64,000 nucleotides of DNA, from the NCBI GenBank assembly GCA_028023455.1, contig JAQFVV010000001.1:20331611-20395610 (forward strand), given 5' to 3'. The translations under genes were made by a program, and so were the position numbers. Under the pieces are notes generated by a model. That model searched no databases. It worked only from the letters and a program-made list of their open reading frames with translations, and was not told where the DNA came from. This document shows, piece by piece, positions 23,601 to 34,664 of this stretch (position 1 is the stretch's first letter; every line of letters begins with the position of its first letter). The stretch is from Epiperipatus broadwayi (Eukaryota > Onychophora > Udeonychophora > Euonychophora > Peripatidae).

Positions 23601-25531
23601 CATGAAAGAATATTGGGATAACTAATCAGTCAATTAAAGATTCTTTAGATTTGGAAAAGGGATTTATCATAATACTATATAATTTAGAAATTCAAGATGA
23701 AATCTAAAACATTATCTTTCATTGATAATTCTTTTTTGTATGTGAATTTTTAGTATTATTTATCTTTTCAATTTCTTCTTTGGTTTTGATAAAATGAGAG
23801 AGGATGGGGAGTGTGGAAGTGGTTTCTTTGGATGTCTTATTATAATACTATTGACAGACAAAATTAATTGATCTATACTTTTAAACAATCTCTTTTAGAA
23901 TTTATAATCAACACATTTGTTTGAAACAACAACAAATTAACAAAAAAAAGATTAAAATAAAACTTTTTTATTATTTATTTGAATTCTCTTTGCCTGTCTA
24001 ATAGTTGTTTGTTTTTTGATTTCACAAAAATTCAAAACAAAAAGGCTGTGCTGCTTTTATTTTGGCAGCATGTATAGATTGTGCAAAATTGCTCTGAACT
24101 ACCCCCCTCCCATTGCCTTTCTTTTCTCCATCATAGTTGACCCAAGATCTATAAATAAAAAAATGTAAGAAGATTTATTTTTAACTTTTTTTAATTAAAA
24201 AATAAAAATAATAATAATAAAACAATTTAGATGAACACCTTCAAGTAGTTTCCAGTTTTTTGCTTTTCAGATAAAAACATTTTAACAACATGATCAATGA
24301 GAAACACAAAGTTCATTTTTAAATTAATTTCTAACAAGTTAAAGAAAAAAGAAAAGTATTTATTTTTAGCACATATCAGCAGTAAAATGTTTCCTTTCTA
24401 TGTTTTAGTTTTATATTGGATTTTTTAATTGTTTACAAATCTAGATTTTAGATATGTGTAACACATAGCAGTGGTAAAATATTTCTTTTTTATCTTTTAG
24501 TTTTCTGTTGCCCTTTTTAAACTGTTTATGAATCTAGAATTTAGGTATGTAAATTATGATGAATCTTAAATTTATCGATAAATGATCCCAGAGTTATTTG
24601 GTGATGTAAACACTGTTTAAAAATACAATTAAAGAGAAAATGCAGCATAGACAGCCAAGATGGCCAATACCCCATTTTGTTTTTAAAATTATCTTTAAAA
24701 CAATTTTGCTTTATCTCCCTCCCCTCCTTATATAAAAAATAACTTTTATTAAATCCTTATTATAAGATTTTGCCATGAATATTTTTAACACCACCTCTGA
24801 AAGCTGCAGTTATCAGTTGTTTGCACATTTGCCATAAGAAAATGAAACTGTTAATGTTCTTTTACTAAATATATTAATTACCTCTAGTTTAATCAATATT
24901 AACCATAAATTGTTTTTTTTTTTTTTATGAAAGGCATTTTCTGCATTTCTGTATTTATTGCCTTCCTGCTCTCCAAAAAGTCAAAGTTTACAAAAAACTT
25001 ATTTACAAAACATGAGCATCAGCCAGAATCATTAATGTTTTTATTCTATTCAAAGAAAAAAATGCAATTATTTATCTAAATTTCTTCAGAAAAAATTAAT
25101 ATCATTAATATATAACCATTTTTTGAAAGATATTTTTATGCATGTTTATTTTTTCTAAGTTTTGTTTAAATTATAAATTTTATTTTCATATTTATTATTA
25201 CTTTTAAAAATATATTAGGATTAAATTTTTTTTTTCTTTTGAAATTCTTGTTGTTCGTATAAATTAAAATTTAATTAAAATATTTTTTTTTAATTTATGC
25301 ATGAAATTTTTTTTTAAAAAAATGAATAGAAAAGAGACAGCAATGTGTTTTAATAAAAAATACTTATTTTCCTCTAATAAAATTTATAGTATTGCATTTG
25401 CATATATATATAACAATATTTAAATATCCATAATAAAAGCAGTATGCTTGACTAAAAATTTAAATTATTCTAATAATTTTACTATATTTTATTAAAAATG
25501 TGTATATTTTTCACTTTCTAAAATATCAATG
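20618..25531. other. Long AT-rich non-coding stretch
   Basis: About 4.9 kb without a legible gene. It contains a member of the 2390-type dispersed repeat (21105-21255), a tandem duplication at 24367-24552, C-rich polypyrimidine patches (22029-22041, 24101-24111, 24714-24727) and many poly(A)/poly(T) runs. Short ORFs such as 21559-21744 look fortuitous. It could be intronic or intergenic. Confidence 0.4.
24367..24552. repeat. Diverged 92-bp tandem duplication
   Basis: Two adjacent units of about 92 bp begin CACATATCAGCAGTAAAAT and CACATAGCAGTGGTAAAAT. They share TTTTAGTTTT, then AAATCTAGATTTTAG versus GAATCTAGAATTTAG. The units have drifted substantially. Confidence 0.65.
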
Positions 25532-25539
25532 TTTTCCCA

Positions 25540-26186
25540 CAGGAATGGCCAATATTTGATATAGTGCACCATTTTTTTTACATTTAAGTTGACATATGCC
25601 ACATAACTTTTGCAATATTATTTTACTTTTGTGCATAATATTATGTAAATAATATTTTGCCTTTTTTTTTCATAATGTATTATAGAGAAAAAAAATTTTA
25701 ATATTACATGCCTCTCTGACTAGGCTTTTAATGTTTGAATTTAAGTTTGCAAATGAAAAAACAAATTTGAATCAGTCAGATGTAACTTCAGTTAATTTTT
25801 TACGAATTTCATAATTAAAATAATTTTTGGAAAAATAAAACTGTGAGGCTTTATTAGAAAGCAAACAGTTACAAAAGAAAAGTTAAAAATGATTACAAAC
25901 ACATTGTGGATTAGTCATATCAAAGATCAGACAAAAGTCAAATGTATACTCATAGAATAAACATGAAGCTTTTTTTTTTAGTTTCAATCACTGAATTTGA
26001 ATTTTATTACTACTATTATTTTTTTTTTTTTTTGAGTATTAGAAAAATTAGTTTTTGATTGCAGTGCTGCTTTACAAAGATCATCTGGCTTACTTTTAAT
26101 TTTCATAATCAAGGTTCTAATATACCAATTTTTTTTTCTCATAAAGCAACACAATTGGTCCATGCACCATAGCTTGGCCACCTCTG
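25540..26186. mobile_element. hAT-like MITE (647 bp)
   Basis: The left end CAGGAATGGCCAATATTTGA and the right end, read in reverse as CAGAGGTGGCCAAGCTATGG, are imperfect terminal inverted repeats of the hAT/Charlie type. They continue with TGCACCA on both arms. The flanks TTTTCCCA (25532-25539) and TTTTAACA (26187-26194) match at 6 of 8 positions, as expected for a decayed 8-bp hAT duplication. The interior has no transposase, and open stretches there are fortuitous. Confidence 0.7.
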
Positions 26187-26194
26187 TTTTAACA

Positions 26195-27059
26195 GAAATA
26201 TTTTTAGTATTTTGTATTCTTATTTTAACTAAATCTTTATATTTTGTAAAATATAAATTACTAATAAATCTTTTTGTGCATATTAACATACTTATACATG
26301 TTCTAGGATATCAATTTGAAAAGGTGAAAAAAGAATAAATATGTCAAGTAAACATAATAAATTTCAAATAAGATGCTTTAGATAAAAATTATTACTACAT
26401 AACTATACAAACTTTAAAGTAGGCAATATGTATTACTAACTTTTTAATGATAAGGTAAAACAGTTTTAAATAATATACAGTAAAACAAAAGCCTTTGCAG
26501 ATACCTTCACAGATGATTTTTGCATAAAAAGATTAGTTTTTTTTTTTGCAATTTTATTTCCTTGATTTATTAAAATTTCTATTCTCTAACCAATAATTAG
26601 ATATATAACTCAATTGGTTAAAACTAGCTATCTGAAAAATATTTGAAAATCTTGATGTAAAAAACTTCCAAGTTTTAATAAAACATGGCCATGGCAGAAA
26701 ATGTGTTAATCACTAATTATCATAGGTCTCTCTGTTTGTTAATGGTAAATAAATATATATTCTTTATCATGCTTTTACTATTCTTAATATAGTCTCTTAA
26801 TTTTTTTTATTTAACTTGCACATTTATTTTTAAATATTTCTTTTTCATTTTTTCAGTATTTACATATGTATTTTTTATCACTAATATCAATAGAGACATC
26901 CAAGCAAAAAATGACAAAAGAACACTAGACATCTTTCGGCCAGTTTTGAATGTAACTAATTAATAAATCAAAAAATCTAAATAATTCAATAACAAAATGG
27001 TAACATTAATAGTAAATAAACATCATGTGACTTAATTTGGTAAGCTTGAGATTATAAAC
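26195..27059. other. AT-rich non-coding DNA
   Basis: No gene or bounded repeat recognised. Confidence 0.35.
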
Positions 27060-27575
27060 AAAAATAAAAAGTGTGCTAATAGCTCTAACAAGCTTTATCA
27101 ATAAATGTCACAAAAGAAATTATTTAAAACCTCTATCTAGAAATTATACCCAGCCTTAGATTGGTTTCTAACTATTGGCTTTCCTTAGTGAGGCATTAGA
27201 ATATTTCAAACATATTAGTATTATAGTTTTGCTTTTTAAGTCTTAAGAGATGTTATATTGTTAAGGTTAATAATATATGGTATGACTGAAGATTTCTCAG
27301 CCCCATATAACTATTTATGTTAGATAGCTGGATTTGAAGACATATATGTGTCTGAAAATTTCAGATTTTCTACATATAATGTTATCTATCAGATAAGTGC
27401 TGGCTTGAGTTGGTAATTTGGATCTATGTCTGAAATATCCTAGCACTCACTGAGGAAAACCAATAGCTAGAAACTGCTCTGGGCTGGGGATAATTTCAAA
27501 ATAGAGATTTTAAATGTTTTCTCTGCATTTATCGATAAAGCTTGCTAGAACTATTACCAGACTCTTTATTTTAAT
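27060..27575. mobile_element. Large foldback element (about 515 bp)
   Basis: The left arm (about 27060-27215) and right arm (about 27405-27575) are reverse complements at roughly 75-80% by eye. Paired landmarks are AACAAGCTTTATCAATAAATG with CATTTATCGATAAAGCTTG, GAAATTATACCCAGCC with GGCTGGGGATAATTTC, and CTATTGGCTTTCC with GGAAAACCAATAG. The roughly 190-bp centre includes a less AT-rich patch and a smaller imperfect hairpin. No ORF is present. Class unknown. Confidence 0.75.
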
Positions 27576-29042
27576 TTAAAATGGTAATATTCTCACATAT
27601 TTCGATGAGTGATCATTGCTAGTAACATTTTCCACGGGATTATTTTCTATATCTGATAAAAGTAGAATGGTTTAAATATTTTGCAATCAAGATATTAAAA
27701 ATATCTCTCTACATTATTATTTACTAGAGAATTTTTAATTTCTATATTTTATATACATTTTGTAATAAGTTTAACTAGTTATATTAATTTTTTATTACAT
27801 TATTCTCTATATTTTTCCACTTGTAATTTTAAAAGTATTTCTTAATTTCATTAATTTTTGCATCTTCACTTTTATTTATAAAACAGCAATATCAAAATTA
27901 ATATTAAAAAAAATAATAAATTATCAGTAACATATGAAAAATACACAAATGCATTTATATATACATATGTATCAACTATCACTAGTGAAATTTATTGCAT
28001 AACCATACATAATATATTTAATAATTAGTACTTTTTTTTAGAATTCCAAAAAAATGTAGACATTGAACAAAACCATGCTAAACACTATTTTATCAATCAA
28101 ATTTTGTCAGTTACTCATGAATAGAAAGAAATGAAAAGATTTTTAAAATTAACGTTTAAGCATCTAACAAAATTATTGTAGATGTATTTGAATTTTATTT
28201 AAAATTTAAACCTGTAACTAATATCAAATAGAATTAATAATTTTCAATCTAATAAAGAATGATTAATTATCATAGATAGGTTTATTGAAATGTGATTGTT
28301 TAGAAAAAGTATTTGCAAAAAAAAAAAATACATACATTTAGAGAAGGAAAATAGAAGTTAATCTTCTAAAAGAAAAAATAAATATATAATGTCTCATCAC
28401 TAATGTAGTCGACAGTAAAAATAAATCATTTGTTTTCATTTAACAAAATCATGCTTGTTTTTAACTAAAAGTGAAAGATACTTTAAATAGCAATGCAAAT
28501 CATTTTTAAAAATAATATATATATATATATCGAAATAAAATTGAAATAGTAAAATAGTTTCTAAAAAGTATTTAAAAAGTTTTTATTTATTATACTTTTC
28601 AACTATTGTATAGTAGTACACTTAATTAAATAGATGTTTTTTGGTGCATATTTTCATGTAGCTTGTAAATAACATATTAAAGAATTCAGTTAATTTTTTG
28701 AAAATGGTTTTTAAATCAATTCCCAACATAACTTCTTTCATTCAACTTTTTACATTACAGATAGCTATTTACTAATCAAACTAACATAATGATAGCAATT
28801 ATAATATGCAAAATACAAACATATGAAAACAATTTGAACTTGTCATTCTACATTGGGCAATCTTATCTGCAACTGCTGAAGCAGTCTAAATATTACATAA
28901 TACTTAATGATTTTTAAGAATAATTTAGATTAATCATGATAATATCTGGTTGTATTAAAATCATGAGAAAGTTATTTTTTAATAAAATAAAACATTTTTT
29001 AAATATTAATTTAATGCAATTTCCCTTTTAATAATAAATAGT
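27576..29042. other. AT-rich non-coding DNA
   Basis: No gene or bounded repeat recognised. Confidence 0.35.
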
Positions 29043-29555
29043 TCTACCAATTCATACACTTTTCCTTCACTTGAAAGTGATTTTATACCTAAATAAATGT
29101 TTGTCATCAATACAAACCTGGGTCCACAATCAAAAGATTCTTAGTACTTTCTACCTTAATTCACTAACTTCTGGGTTTCTTAATGATTTTACAATCTCCT
29201 CAGAATAAAAGCATAGTTTAGTTTTGTCTGCTATGATTGTAAATATCTTTTTTAAAAAAATCTTTGCACACAGTATATCCTGCATTCAAAAAACTCAACA
29301 GATGTTTCAGTTAAAAACTATCAGCCAACTGAGAATGAAGACTGTTGTTTTTCTAGATCATAAATCACTTCATTGCTGATCCATATTGAAAAGTAAATCA
29401 TTTATGTTTATTGCCATATGAATAATTGCAAAATAATAACAGTTGTAATAACAAGAACATATATAGTGAACATTAGGAATTTGCTCTGCTTAAGTTCTTT
29501 AAAGTCTAAAAAAGAATTAAAATGCTCTCCTTTCAGTTAGCACCAATATCCTTTT
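29043..29555 (-). mobile_element. RTE-clade LINE, 5'-end fragment only
   Basis: This matches the 5' untranslated region and the start of the coding region of the family. CTATGATTGTAAATATC and the complement of CTAAGAATC..GAT..TGGACCC are shared with the copies at 5365-8150 and 37920. The part at 29265-29530 matches 44510-44780, extending the 5' untranslated region upstream. The rest of the LINE (RT and tail) is absent, the reverse of the usual 5' truncation, so a later deletion is likely. The fragment abuts a (TA)n tract in which the LTR element at 29574 sits. Confidence 0.7.
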
Positions 29556-29573
29556 GCAATTATATATATATAT

Positions 29574-31371
29574 TGTAACGGGCTGGAGGATTACATAAGA
29601 GATAGGGGGAACGCATCTTACTATGGTCGGACTTTGGGTCTTCAGATAGGATGCCAGTGATTGCGCGATGAAATACATAACCTATGATTGTACCTACTTC
29701 CAATAGACTAGCTCTACCTATTTTATTAACCTAGATACAATTTGGGTCAGTTCATCCAATTCTCACCCCTTTCTAGCCGCGTTATACCACAGTATTCAAA
29801 CTCAGGGAGTAATTGCCTGAGCTCTCTTATCAGGGAAGAAGATCACACTAATAGTAGTTATTGCACTTCTATATAAGTGATAATTAATTACCAAAAATCA
29901 ATTAAGCATAAGATATATAATAAAAAAAATATGTATGTGCAGTATAAGTATATATGTATTAAAAGCTATAATAAATGACTTAAATATGTATGTGTATTTC
30001 CTCTATCATAGTAATAATATTAATAGGTGTAAAACTAAATAAGATTATAATGTTTATAATGGGTATGTGCATAATGAAAAACTATAAAGCTGGTGATGGA
30101 TATTGAAATAATGATGAGTTAGAGACCAAATTAAAATAACAAATTATATAAACATTTATTGATTGACAAATAAAAATAAAAAAATATGCAATATGAATAA
30201 CACTTAAATCTGATATATATAATTTATTTTGTCAGGATGAAATTCTACCATATCGATAACTATAATGACATTAATAAAATAAAACCCTTGCCATAAAGCC
30301 AATGGTAGAAGTTCATGTACTTGACTAATTATTTACAACAACGAATATGGAAAATTATAATATGTATATGTGATTGCGAATTTAGCTGACTAATTTAAAA
30401 TGTGTATACAAACATAACAACAATAAAATGACCTCTGTTTTCTAGATGCCTCAATGGTTATAAATCATTGATTTATAAAAGCAATACAAAAGTAAGCTTA
30501 ATTAATAATAGTAAAAAAATATATCATTGTGTTTTGCTTACTATAAGATAATATTAAAATTTCTTACCTCCTAATTTTGTCAAAAGTCAGTCAGATGGGG
30601 CGGTCAAAACTATTATTTTTTTTATACAATTAGAGATGATGAAAATATATGTATATAAATCTAATTTTTCCCCCCTTATTACTCTCATACAGAGTAACTC
30701 CAAAATTATACACATTAGCTTCCATTTGTAGAAACGAAAATAATACATAAAATTTACAATAGACAAAATAATAAAACAAAAATTACAATTCTTATCCCAT
30801 TATGTTAATTAAAGTTCGATAAGTCTTCTGGAAATTGTTCATTTATTAAATAAATTCCTAGGAATGGAGATGAAGTTTTGCTCCCACGAAGAATAGAAGT
30901 TTCTTGTCTGAGTCAAAAAATAATAATGTTCTCCAATTATCCTGTCTTGGATTTGTTTAGGCATTTTATTTAAAGCAAAGATGGTTTTTAAGTTTCTCCT
31001 AAATGGGCAGGTAAAATCTTTAAACTTTCATGGCTTTATCGATGACGTATTATTACCCCATGGTAAAAACTTTTCAGCAAACAATCATGATATAAAAATA
31101 ATATATATTTATTGATTCATTTGTTGCTCAAGATTTCAATGACGATATTATTATTTATCAAAACAATTATTTATTGAATATTACTGCAACGCTTAAATTT
31201 AGCTAAAATTTATCTAATCAGCAAATAATTTAAAACTTCTTACTTTCAAATCATTTCTTTCCCTTCAAATGATTGCTTTAAAATTTCAGCTTTTGATCAC
31301 TTTGATTAATATTTTTTTTAAAAATATTTATATATTTGAATTCGAATATTCAGATCCATTTTGTATTCGAA
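29574..31371 (-). repeat. LTR, left copy (3' LTR in element orientation)
   Basis: On the plus strand it begins TGTAACGGGCTGG and ends GTATTCGAA, where identity with the right copy stops. In element orientation it ends CCCGTTACA. Its last 300 bp are recognisably related to the LTR end at 56440-56838 (shared GAGTTTGAATA, GATGAACT and GAAGACCCAAAGTC), so both elements belong to one lineage. Confidence 0.85.
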
Positions 31372-31488
31372 TCAAGTTGGATTGTGCAATTTTTTGTTCC
31401 ATGAGTGCTTCTGGAATGGTAGATATTATGCAGTCAACTTCAGGTAGGTCATTTCTTGGAAGCAATGTCATCTCCAAGATCTCATCAC

Positions 31489-31956
31489 TTACCCTGTCTT
31501 ATCAGAGAAATCAATAAAACAATGGTTTTTATGCAGGAAATCTGCCCCTAAGATGACATCATGTATTAAGCCATTCAGTATTAAAAACACATGATAGAGA
31601 ACTGTTTGGCCAATGTTCAATTGAACCCAGATTTGTTTTTGTGCTAGCTTAGCTTTTCTATTGTTTGCCATGGTGACTTGTACTGATTTCAGTGGTAGGG
31701 TCTTAATGTTTGGATTTTTAATCAGAACCTTATGATAGAAATTGTCTGATATAACTGAAATTTGGCTACCTGAGTCTAATAAGGCTTTTACTAGCAAACC
31801 CTCAAACAAAATCTCTATCATGGGGCAGCTTTGCAAAGCAAAATTGGTTGCTTTGTCATCCCACGAGCACATTAGATTAGTGATTTCTCCTATTATGGTT
31901 TGACTAGTGTTCCTCATTGCATTTTCGGTTTCTTGAGGTGAGGAACATGGCCTCAA
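31489..31956 (-). CDS. Retropepsin-like aspartic protease (Gypsy pol N-terminus)
   Basis: 155 aa from the first ATG; the reading frame opens about 45 nt upstream, overlapping the end of gag in the -1 frame. The catalytic motif LLDSGSQISVIS (about residues 59-70) and the C-terminal VILGADFL box (about 133-140) mark a retroviral-type aspartic protease, which acts as a dimer to process Gag-Pol. A stop ends it at DKTG. One frame over, the coding continues (EILEMTLLPRNDLPEVD...) as the protease-RT linker until the LTR begins at 31371, so RT, RNase H and integrase are deleted. Its position after gag is standard for Gypsy. Confidence 0.85.
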   Translation of the reverse strand: MRPCSSPQETENAMRNTSQTIIGEITNLMCSWDDKATNFALQSCPMIEILFEGLLVKALLDSGSQISVISDNFYHKVLIKNPNIKTLPLKSVQVTMANNRKAKLAQKQIWVQLNIGQTVLYHVFLILNGLIHDVILGADFLHKNHCFIDFSDKTG

Positions 31957-31964
31957 GTACCATT

Positions 31965-33623
31965 CTAGTTTGGTTTTGGCAAGATAGTAGGTACATGGTT
32001 ACTGCACCCTGGCTTTGGATTATTCCCTGGGCTATTATGGGGGTTTGTTTTGTTTTTCCCACTATTAACTTGGGTTCTATCAGGAGTCCATATGTAAGGA
32101 GAGGATTTCATTGATTTTCCCTTCCAATGATACGGGTCATTATTATTTTTTCTTTTTTTGTAATAAATGGTATTGATGGCCATTTCTTCTTTTCGTTTTT
32201 CAGGTGTCCTATTTGAAACATTAACTGTATTTAAGTCAATGCTATTTAACAATTCAGCTACTTGCTCAATGTTTCTAGCATTGGTGCATAATAGTGCTTG
32301 CTCAATTTTTAAGGGCAAATTTCTTTTGATAATTCTTATCATGTCACCTTCACTCAGGTGGTAAGTATTTAAGGTTCTAAATTTTGTTACTTGGCGACGG
32401 AAAAATTTGGTAAATGTTTCTCCTGGTGTTTGCCGATATTTTTCTTGAAACAGCTGATAAAAAAGCGCTTCTTGTTTATCTCTGTTCCAGAAATTTTTGA
32501 CCAAAAGGTTTTGATAGCCATCAAATGTGGGTGGAGTTTGGAACAATGATTCCCACCACATTAGTGCATCGCCTTGTAAATGGCTATAAGCAATAATAAG
32601 TTTCTCTGCCTCAGACAAATTGTGATTAACCGAGAAGTATAAATTAAGGCTTCTAAGGTGTTCCATAGGGGCCTCATTAACTAAACCTTTAAAGTTTTTC
32701 AACTTCACAAACTGATTAATTGCACTAATTTGAGCTGTGCGGTTATTCACATTAGTCATGTCCATCGAGCTAATTGGCTGATTAGGTACTTGTGTATTTT
32801 GATTTAACTGGCAGTTATTCGGTACTATTCCCTCTAAGTTAAAATTATAAGGAGAAGCTTCTATCTCCAGTGGTATTTGACGTGACCAAGTAGGTCCCAA
32901 ATAGAGGTCGTCATCCTTGCTACTGTCTTTGATAACTACTTCTAAATCATTTCCCAACTTATCTTCATTCTCATACTTGGTTTGTGCTGATCTATCAATT
33001 TCAGTAGACTGCATTCCCATTCTATATGCCTTTTGGTATAAATGAGTCTCAATTGCTTCAAATCTTTGATTAGTGGCTTTGTCTATATGGTCCACTTGGT
33101 CCTGAATTCCTTTTATGCCTTCAATTACTGATCCTAATTTTACATCATTTGGAAGAGTCTCCATTTCACCAGAAGATATCTTTTCTTCCAAATGCTTTAC
33201 ATTTTGACTCATGACTTCAAAAGATTTGTTATTCCCTTTCACTTCATTATTTAATCGGGAGTGCAATTGCTCAATTTTGGTGTTAATGATATCAAATTCT
33301 TCCTGAATTTTGTTTTGATGTCTATCCTGTTCAGCAGATACTTCTTCCTTAAAATGTACATGATTTTGTTGTACTTCTTCATATTTAGTATCTAGTTGGC
33401 TGGTGATAGTGTGCTTGAATTCTTCCAATCTCTGTTGACACTTTACATCCTTCTCATCTATCTCTTTCCTCATTTCAAACATAGCCTGTTTCAATTCTTT
33501 ATTATCTTCTTGGACACTATTTAAACCAAGAGATAATCGTTCCATATCTGCAGATAGTTTACTTTCAAATTCCTTCATTTTTATATTCATATTAATGTTT
33601 AAATTACTGAAATTGGTTGTCAT
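31965..33623 (-). CDS. Gag polyprotein, main part (coiled coil plus capsid-like domain)
   Basis: 552 aa. Residues about 10-215 are charged and heptad-like (long coiled coil; KEFESKLSADMERLSLGLN, then many E/K/Q). Residues about 300-460 carry the Retrotrans_gag signature: FKGLVNEAPMEHLRSL, GDALMWWESLF, KNFWNRDKQEALF, RQTPGETFTKFFRRQ. The C-terminus is basic and N/P-rich but has no CCHC zinc knuckle, so nucleic acid binding would rely on basic residues. It forms the virus-like particle shell. An in-frame TGA just upstream of its ATG and a 4-nt loss in a repeat separate it from the N-terminal piece at 33698-34129. Its stop overlaps the protease frame by a -1 shift, consistent with (not proof of) programmed frameshifting. 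Confidence 0.85.
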   Translation of the reverse strand: MTTNFSNLNINMNIKMKEFESKLSADMERLSLGLNSVQEDNKELKQAMFEMRKEIDEKDVKCQQRLEEFKHTITSQLDTKYEEVQQNHVHFKEEVSAEQDRHQNKIQEEFDIINTKIEQLHSRLNNEVKGNNKSFEVMSQNVKHLEEKISSGEMETLPNDVKLGSVIEGIKGIQDQVDHIDKATNQRFEAIETHLYQKAYRMGMQSTEIDRSAQTKYENEDKLGNDLEVVIKDSSKDDDLYLGPTWSRQIPLEIEASPYNFNLEGIVPNNCQLNQNTQVPNQPISSMDMTNVNNRTAQISAINQFVKLKNFKGLVNEAPMEHLRSLNLYFSVNHNLSEAEKLIIAYSHLQGDALMWWESLFQTPPTFDGYQNLLVKNFWNRDKQEALFYQLFQEKYRQTPGETFTKFFRRQVTKFRTLNTYHLSEGDMIRIIKRNLPLKIEQALLCTNARNIEQVAELLNSIDLNTVNVSNRTPEKRKEEMAINTIYYKKRKNNNDPYHWKGKSMKSSPYIWTPDRTQVNSGKNKTNPHNSPGNNPKPGCSNHVPTILPKPN

Positions 33624-33735
33624 TTCTTCTCATAAACTACTGCTATTGCTATCTATCTTTGCTTCTAAACTACTACTATTGCTGTCTATCTTTGCTTCTA
33701 AACTACTACTATTGCTATCTTTGCTTCTAAACTAT
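33612..33735 (-). repeat. 36-nt coding repeat in Gag coiled coil
   Basis: Three tandem units encode SLEAKIDSNSSS. The unit nearest the Gag start has lost 4 nt, which shifts the frame, and the third is followed by an in-frame TGA (TTA TGA GAA GAA ATG). Slippage in this array explains the break between the two Gag ORFs. The relative at 57640-57730 has an analogous array of 11-residue units at the same place. Confidence 0.8.
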
Positions 33736-34129
33736 TGTTCATTTCGCTCATGTCTCTCATATTCGTTGCTATTTCTTCCTTTAAACTACTCATTTTATTA
33801 TTGATTTCCATGATCATTTGGTCTTTCATCATTTGGAGCATTTGCACAATAGCTGTCTGCTCACCTAAAGTCGGTGCTATCTCAGCTTGAGGTGGTTGTC
33901 TGATTTCATTAATAGGAGTCTCTTGAATTTGACAAACCAACTGGTTCTCTTCTTGCACCTGTGACAAGTGTTCAGTTTCATTTAGAGACCCCCCAGATGC
34001 TTGGCTACACAAAGCTTCTTTTACAACAACAGTGGTACTCATTTCTATTTCACTATCACTATCACTATCTGATTCTGGTAAATGCTTAAGATCCATGTTT
34101 AATAAATATTTCTTACTTCTAGTTAACAT
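33698..34129 (-). CDS. Gag N-terminal segment
   Basis: 143 aa starting MLTRSKKYLLNMDLKHL, followed by an acidic DSDSDSEIE stretch, a Q/E/P-rich part and the start of the coiled coil (MLQMMKDQMIMEINNKM...). The same MLxRSxK start is seen in decayed form at 57267. It lies about 540 nt from the primer site in the leader. It belongs to the same protein as 31965-33623 but is cut by a 4-nt deletion in the 36-nt repeat. No separate function is inferred. Confidence 0.75.
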   Translation of the reverse strand: MLTRSKKYLLNMDLKHLPESDSDSDSEIEMSTTVVVKEALCSQASGGSLNETEHLSQVQEENQLVCQIQETPINEIRQPPQAEIAPTLGEQTAIVQMLQMMKDQMIMEINNKMSSLKEEIATNMRDMSEMNNSLEAKIAIVVV

Positions 34130-34644
34130 TAAAATTTTTTTTTATAAATTTACAATATATTATTTGGTTTTATTAATACAAGTGAATATATATATATATA
34201 CCATAGGGTTTTATACGCCATCTTTTTGCCATTTGCATTTAGTTTAGATTTCCCTTATGTATGTAACTTTTATTTCCCATTTTAAAAAAAAAAAAACCTT
34301 ATCTTTTATTTTCCCAGACTCATCTATTTTAACTATGTTTAATCAATGATTATTTATTTAATGGTTGGTCTCGGCTCATTTCATTATTTATATCCCTCAA
34401 ATTTCACTTCCCATTCTAGATAATAGTTTTTATTTGATAAAATTATTTATAATAAAAAGAAATATTAAATACACTTTTCAAAGCTGTAATTATTTGAATT
34501 AATTATATGTTAGATGTGTAAGTTTATAGAGGTTATATATATGCAAAAACGACTTAAGATAAAAAAAAAATTTCAAACTAAAAAAAAATTATTATTTTTT
34601 TATGAGTTCAATAGCTAGATCTCCTTGGAGACTTGATATTCATG

Positions 34645-34662
34645 CCGAAACTTTGGGCGCCA
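34645..34662 (-). other. tRNA primer-binding site
   Basis: On the minus strand, two bases after the LTR end (CCCGTTACA-TC), the sequence is TGGCGCCCAAAGTTTCGG. TGGCGCCCAA is the tRNA-Lys-type primer site of many insect Gypsy elements. The position fixes the 5' LTR as the right-hand copy. The assignment to tRNA-Lys is from established knowledge of the family; the last bases may differ from the host tRNA. Confidence 0.75.
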
Positions 34663-34664
34663 GA

